Positions 62,401 through 64,000 of a DNA stretch of 64,000 nucleotides are shown here, piece by piece. The position numbers and the translations under genes were made by a program. This DNA comes from Chitinophagaceae bacterium DXS (GTDB lineage: Bacteria; Bacteroidota; Bacteroidia; Chitinophagales; Chitinophagaceae): the NCBI GenBank assembly GCA_030345135.1, contig CP128386.1, positions 3,435,677 through 3,499,676 on the forward strand. Reading direction: 5' to 3'. The notes under the pieces are model-generated. The model saw only the letters and a list, made by a program, of their open reading frames with translations. It ran no database searches and was not told where the DNA came from. Position 1 is the stretch's first letter; each line of letters opens with the position of its first letter.

Positions 62401-62742
62401 CTGTTGATCACCAATGCAGAACACCTGAGAATGCACAATGGAAATGCACTTGAATCGGCACGTGAATCTGCAGCTTTACGTTTGCGTCCGATCCTGATGA
62501 CGAGCGTGGCGATGGTAGTGGGTATGATACCGATGGCGAGCGGACTAGGTGAAGGTGGCGACCAGGCTGCGCCGCTGGGCCGCGCCGTAATCGGCGGACT
62601 TATTGCATCTACCTTTGCAGCATTGCTTATGTTGCCGTTGATATTTGCATGGGTACAGGGCAAAGCTTCAACAGAATCGGTATCACTTGATCCGGAAGAT
62701 AAAGAGAGCAAACATTATATTCCATCACTCTACGAGAAGTGA
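59473..62742 (+). CDS. RND efflux transporter, inner membrane pump subunit
   Basis: HAE-1/CusA-like pump of 1089 residues with 12 membrane helices. Seen: the N-terminal PITILVLVAGLFFFGINAIR helix and KIDIFPDLNLPVIYM, two large periplasmic loops with porter domains, helix-4 motif GILVDESTVTIENI in which the usual Asp-Asp pair is Asp400-Glu401, a long acidic cytoplasmic loop at about 495-540, and a second-half VSIANSVLLITNAEHLR helix and TSVAMVVGMIPMA. It works with the TolC before it and the adaptor after it. The substrate is unknown. Confidence 0.94.
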   Translation: MGLIKSALRKPITILVLVAGLFFFGINAIRNIKIDIFPDLNLPVIYMSHPYGGFTPNQMEAYFGKQYVNLLLYVSGVKSIETKNIQGLSLLKLTFYEGTNMAQAAAEVSAFSNRAQAIFPPGSQPPFIIRFDASTLPVGQLVLSSNIRSNNELMDMANVYVRSSFTSIPGLIAPAPFGGNTRTVVIKADPTLLRSHNMTPDQLVEAIRLNNQATPSGNVRIGDLNYITPTNTSIKEIKDFENIPLFKGGVQNLTLKDVATVEDGADITSSYALVNGKRSIYLPITKSADASTWEVVQNLKKAIPKFQSILPEDVKLSYEFDQSVYVINAVKSLLTEGAIGAVLTGLMVLLFLGDTRGALIVILTIPTSIISGVLFLSLFHQTINIMTLSGLSLAIGILVDESTVTIENIHQHLDMGKPKSLAIWDACKEIAFPKLLILFCILAVFAPAFTMKGIPGALFLPLALAIAFSMITSYLLAQTFVPIMANWIMKGHSKKKYASDEEEYKDSEIGQLPPELDTWDQKKILTEHEHPDSKGKISLFERFRSRFMRFINRMLPYRKPITIAYILVACGAAFLLLNSIGRDVLPKTNSGQFQVRLRAPDGTRLERTEMKVVKALDLLNEIVGKENISITSAFVGAHPGQFSTSPIYLFMSGTQEAVLQVALKEDYKVNLDDLKEKFRNKMQEAIPDMKVSFEPIELTDKILSQGSPTPIEVKISGKNKKLNEEYAYKVIDKLKQISYLRDVQLGQPIKYPAINVDIDRTRAAQLGVDVSDVSRSLIASTSSSRFTEKNVWLDQKVGLSYSVQVEVPENQMNSIEEMNEIPVSKNAARPVLGDVASVHMDTTYGENDNIGALPVLSVTANLHKTDLGTAAKDVQKAINSIGTLPRGLSIDVKGLTQILTETLDSLQSGLLTAIIVIFLMLAANFQSFKVSLVVLSTVPAVLVGSLLLLKLTGSTLNLQSYMGMIMSVGVSIANSVLLITNAEHLRMHNGNALESARESAALRLRPILMTSVAMVVGMIPMASGLGEGGDQAAPLGRAVIGGLIASTFAALLMLPLIFAWVQGKASTESVSLDPEDKESKHYIPSLYEK

Positions 62743-62880
62743 GTTATAAGTTTTACGTGATACGTTATACGTACGAGCAACACAACAACAAGGCTTCGCG
62801 TATAACTTAAAACGTAAAACGTAAGACTTACAACGTAAAACGTAGAACGTATAACTTAAAACGTATAACTTATATCGCTG
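62741..62880 (+). repeat. heptamer array 10 filling an operon spacer (AACGTAA type)
   Basis: Twenty 7-nt steps without loss of phase, from the RND stop codon (62740-62742) to three bases before the adaptor ATG. The right part has AACGTAA, AACTTAA, AACGTAT and GACTTAC units; the left part (AAGTTTT, ACGTGAT, ACGTTAT) is their reverse complement, and about four divergent units lie between. The two parts could form a long imperfect hairpin in the mRNA. Confidence 0.88.
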
Positions 62881-62883
62881 ACA

Positions 62884-64000
62884 ATGAAAACACATTACAA
62901 TAAAAGAGCTCTTGCAACATTATTCATCGGTACGGCATTTACAACTGCCGTGCTTTCCGGCTGTTCATCCTCAGCAGGAAAAACCGAGGCAGAAAATGCA
63001 AAGCCAAAAGAAGAAGCCCCTGCAATAGAATCATTCCCGTTACAAAAAGGAACACTTTCTTCAAATCTTAAAGTACCGGGAGAGTTAATCGCTTTTCAGC
63101 AGGTTGACTTGTACGCAAAAGTGAGCAGCTTTGTGCAAAAACTATATGTGGACGTTGGTTCACAGGTTGCAACCGGTCAACTACTGGCGGTGATGGAAGC
63201 TCCGGAAATCACCTCTCAGTTGGCGGGAGCTGAATCAAGACTAAAAGCGCAGGAAGCAATCTATCTTGCCAGCAAGGCCAACTACGACCGTTTATATGAA
63301 ACCAGCCAGACACCGGGAACCATTTCTCAAAATGATCTTGACCAGGCGATGGCCAAAAAGAATGCTGACTATGCACAACTGGAGGCTGCGAAGGCTACCT
63401 ACAAAGAAATAGCACAAACAAGAAATTATCTTGAAATACGCGCGCCATTTAGCGGCGTTATAAGCGCGCGTAATGTAAATACAGGCGCCTATGTAGGACC
63501 GGCAGGAAAAGGCTCGGAATTGCCCATGTTTACGCTTCAGCAGCAAACCAAATTGCGTCTCGTGGTATCTGTGCCGGAAGCATATACCGGATTTTTGAAG
63601 AATCAGCACGATGTGTCCTTTAGCGTAAAGGCTTTGCCAAATGAAAAGTTCCACGCCAAAGTAAACAGGCTGGCGGGAGCCCTGGATACCCGCCTGCGCT
63701 CCGAAAGGGTTGAAATGGATGTTATGAACGACAACAAAAGGCTGCTGCCGGGAATGGTTGCGGAAGTAAATGTTCCTCTACCAGCAAACGACAGCAGCTT
63801 TATTGTTCCTAAATCAGCGGTAGTTAACTCCACCGAAAAAATATTTGTGGTAAAAGTTGCAGACAACAAAGCGCAATGGATTGATGTGAAGAAAGGCCGT
63901 GAGGCAGACGGAAAAGTGGAAGTATTTGGCGCGCTAACACCCGGTGATCAGATTATTAAAACTGCCACAGATGAAATCAGAGACGGCTCTGAATTGAAAA
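62884..64000 (+). CDS. RND efflux periplasmic adaptor lipoprotein (partial at window edge)
   Basis: Membrane fusion protein of the tolC-RND operon. The frame is open to the end of the window, 372 codons, and is probably close to complete. Seen: lipobox VLSGC (Cys27), first lipoyl half (KVSSFVQKLYVDVGSQVATG), an alpha-helical hairpin at about 110-170, second lipoyl half (YLEIRAPFSGVISARNV), beta-barrel and membrane-proximal domains up to GALTPGDQIIKT. Being an anchored lipoprotein it links the pump to TolC. The start codon follows the heptamer array directly. Confidence 0.93.
   Translation, partial: MKTHYNKRALATLFIGTAFTTAVLSGCSSSAGKTEAENAKPKEEAPAIESFPLQKGTLSSNLKVPGELIAFQQVDLYAKVSSFVQKLYVDVGSQVATGQLLAVMEAPEITSQLAGAESRLKAQEAIYLASKANYDRLYETSQTPGTISQNDLDQAMAKKNADYAQLEAAKATYKEIAQTRNYLEIRAPFSGVISARNVNTGAYVGPAGKGSELPMFTLQQQTKLRLVVSVPEAYTGFLKNQHDVSFSVKALPNEKFHAKVNRLAGALDTRLRSERVEMDVMNDNKRLLPGMVAEVNVPLPANDSSFIVPKSAVVNSTEKIFVVKVADNKAQWIDVKKGREADGKVEVFGALTPGDQIIKTATDEIRDGSELK

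Overview
The window looks like a chromosomal segment of a Bacteroidota member, most likely the Chitinophagaceae/Chitinophagales. Supporting signs are a carboxypeptidase-regulatory/plug/beta-barrel outer membrane protein, a DUF4382 lipoprotein, a GGPKDT-type Ig-like lipoprotein, a fused KorA, -7 boxes of the TAnnTTTG type, almost no Shine-Dalgarno sequences and moderate to low GC. No tRNA, rRNA, CRISPR array, transposase or phage gene was seen.

Layout. (1) 0-7.8 kb: recQ, an outer membrane beta-barrel protein, a DUF72 protein and an M28 metallopeptidase lipoprotein. (2) 7.9-39.0 kb: one large glycan locus read leftward from a good Bacteroidota promoter near 39.0 kb. In order of transcription it encodes an SLBB export protein, a Wzz-like chain-length protein, pseB, pseC, an aldo/keto reductase, an SpsF-like cytidylyltransferase, a class III aminotransferase, pseF, pseG, pseH, an acyl carrier protein, two KAS III enzymes, pseI, a sialidase-fold lipoprotein, a GT-B protein, a Wzx flippase, a WbsX/GH99-like protein, an EpsG/Wzy polymerase, glycosyltransferases, a beta-helix protein, an SGNH lipoprotein, then a UDP-sugar epimerase, rfbB, rfbC and rfbA. 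One acyltransferase-3 gene is on the other strand. (3) 39.2-64 kb: a DUF5009 acyltransferase, an ECF sigma factor, idi, a TolC/HlyD export pair, a helicase-nuclease fusion, an Ig-like lipoprotein, recR, a Bax-inhibitor-1 protein, a NodB deacetylase, an orphan korA, a DUF4382 lipoprotein, and a LysR regulator divergent from a tolC-RND-adaptor efflux operon cut by the right edge.

How it works together. The six pse genes form a complete route from UDP-GlcNAc to CMP-pseudaminic acid. The ACP and two KAS III genes inserted between pseH and pseI suggest a dedicated acyl-ACP supply for an unusual acyl group on the nonulosonic acid or another sugar. Wzx, Wzy, Wzz and Wza-type proteins indicate lipid-linked assembly and export. 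No initiating phosphoglycosyltransferase, tyrosine autokinase or rfbD is present.

The most unusual non-coding signal is a family of degenerate short tandem repeats, mostly in exact 7-nt phase with a few 8- and 9-nt arrays. They fill intergenic gaps on both sides of the glycan locus but were not seen inside it. Five arrays begin in or across the stop codon of the upstream gene, several occur as inverted pairs, and one fills the whole spacer between the RND pump and its adaptor gene.
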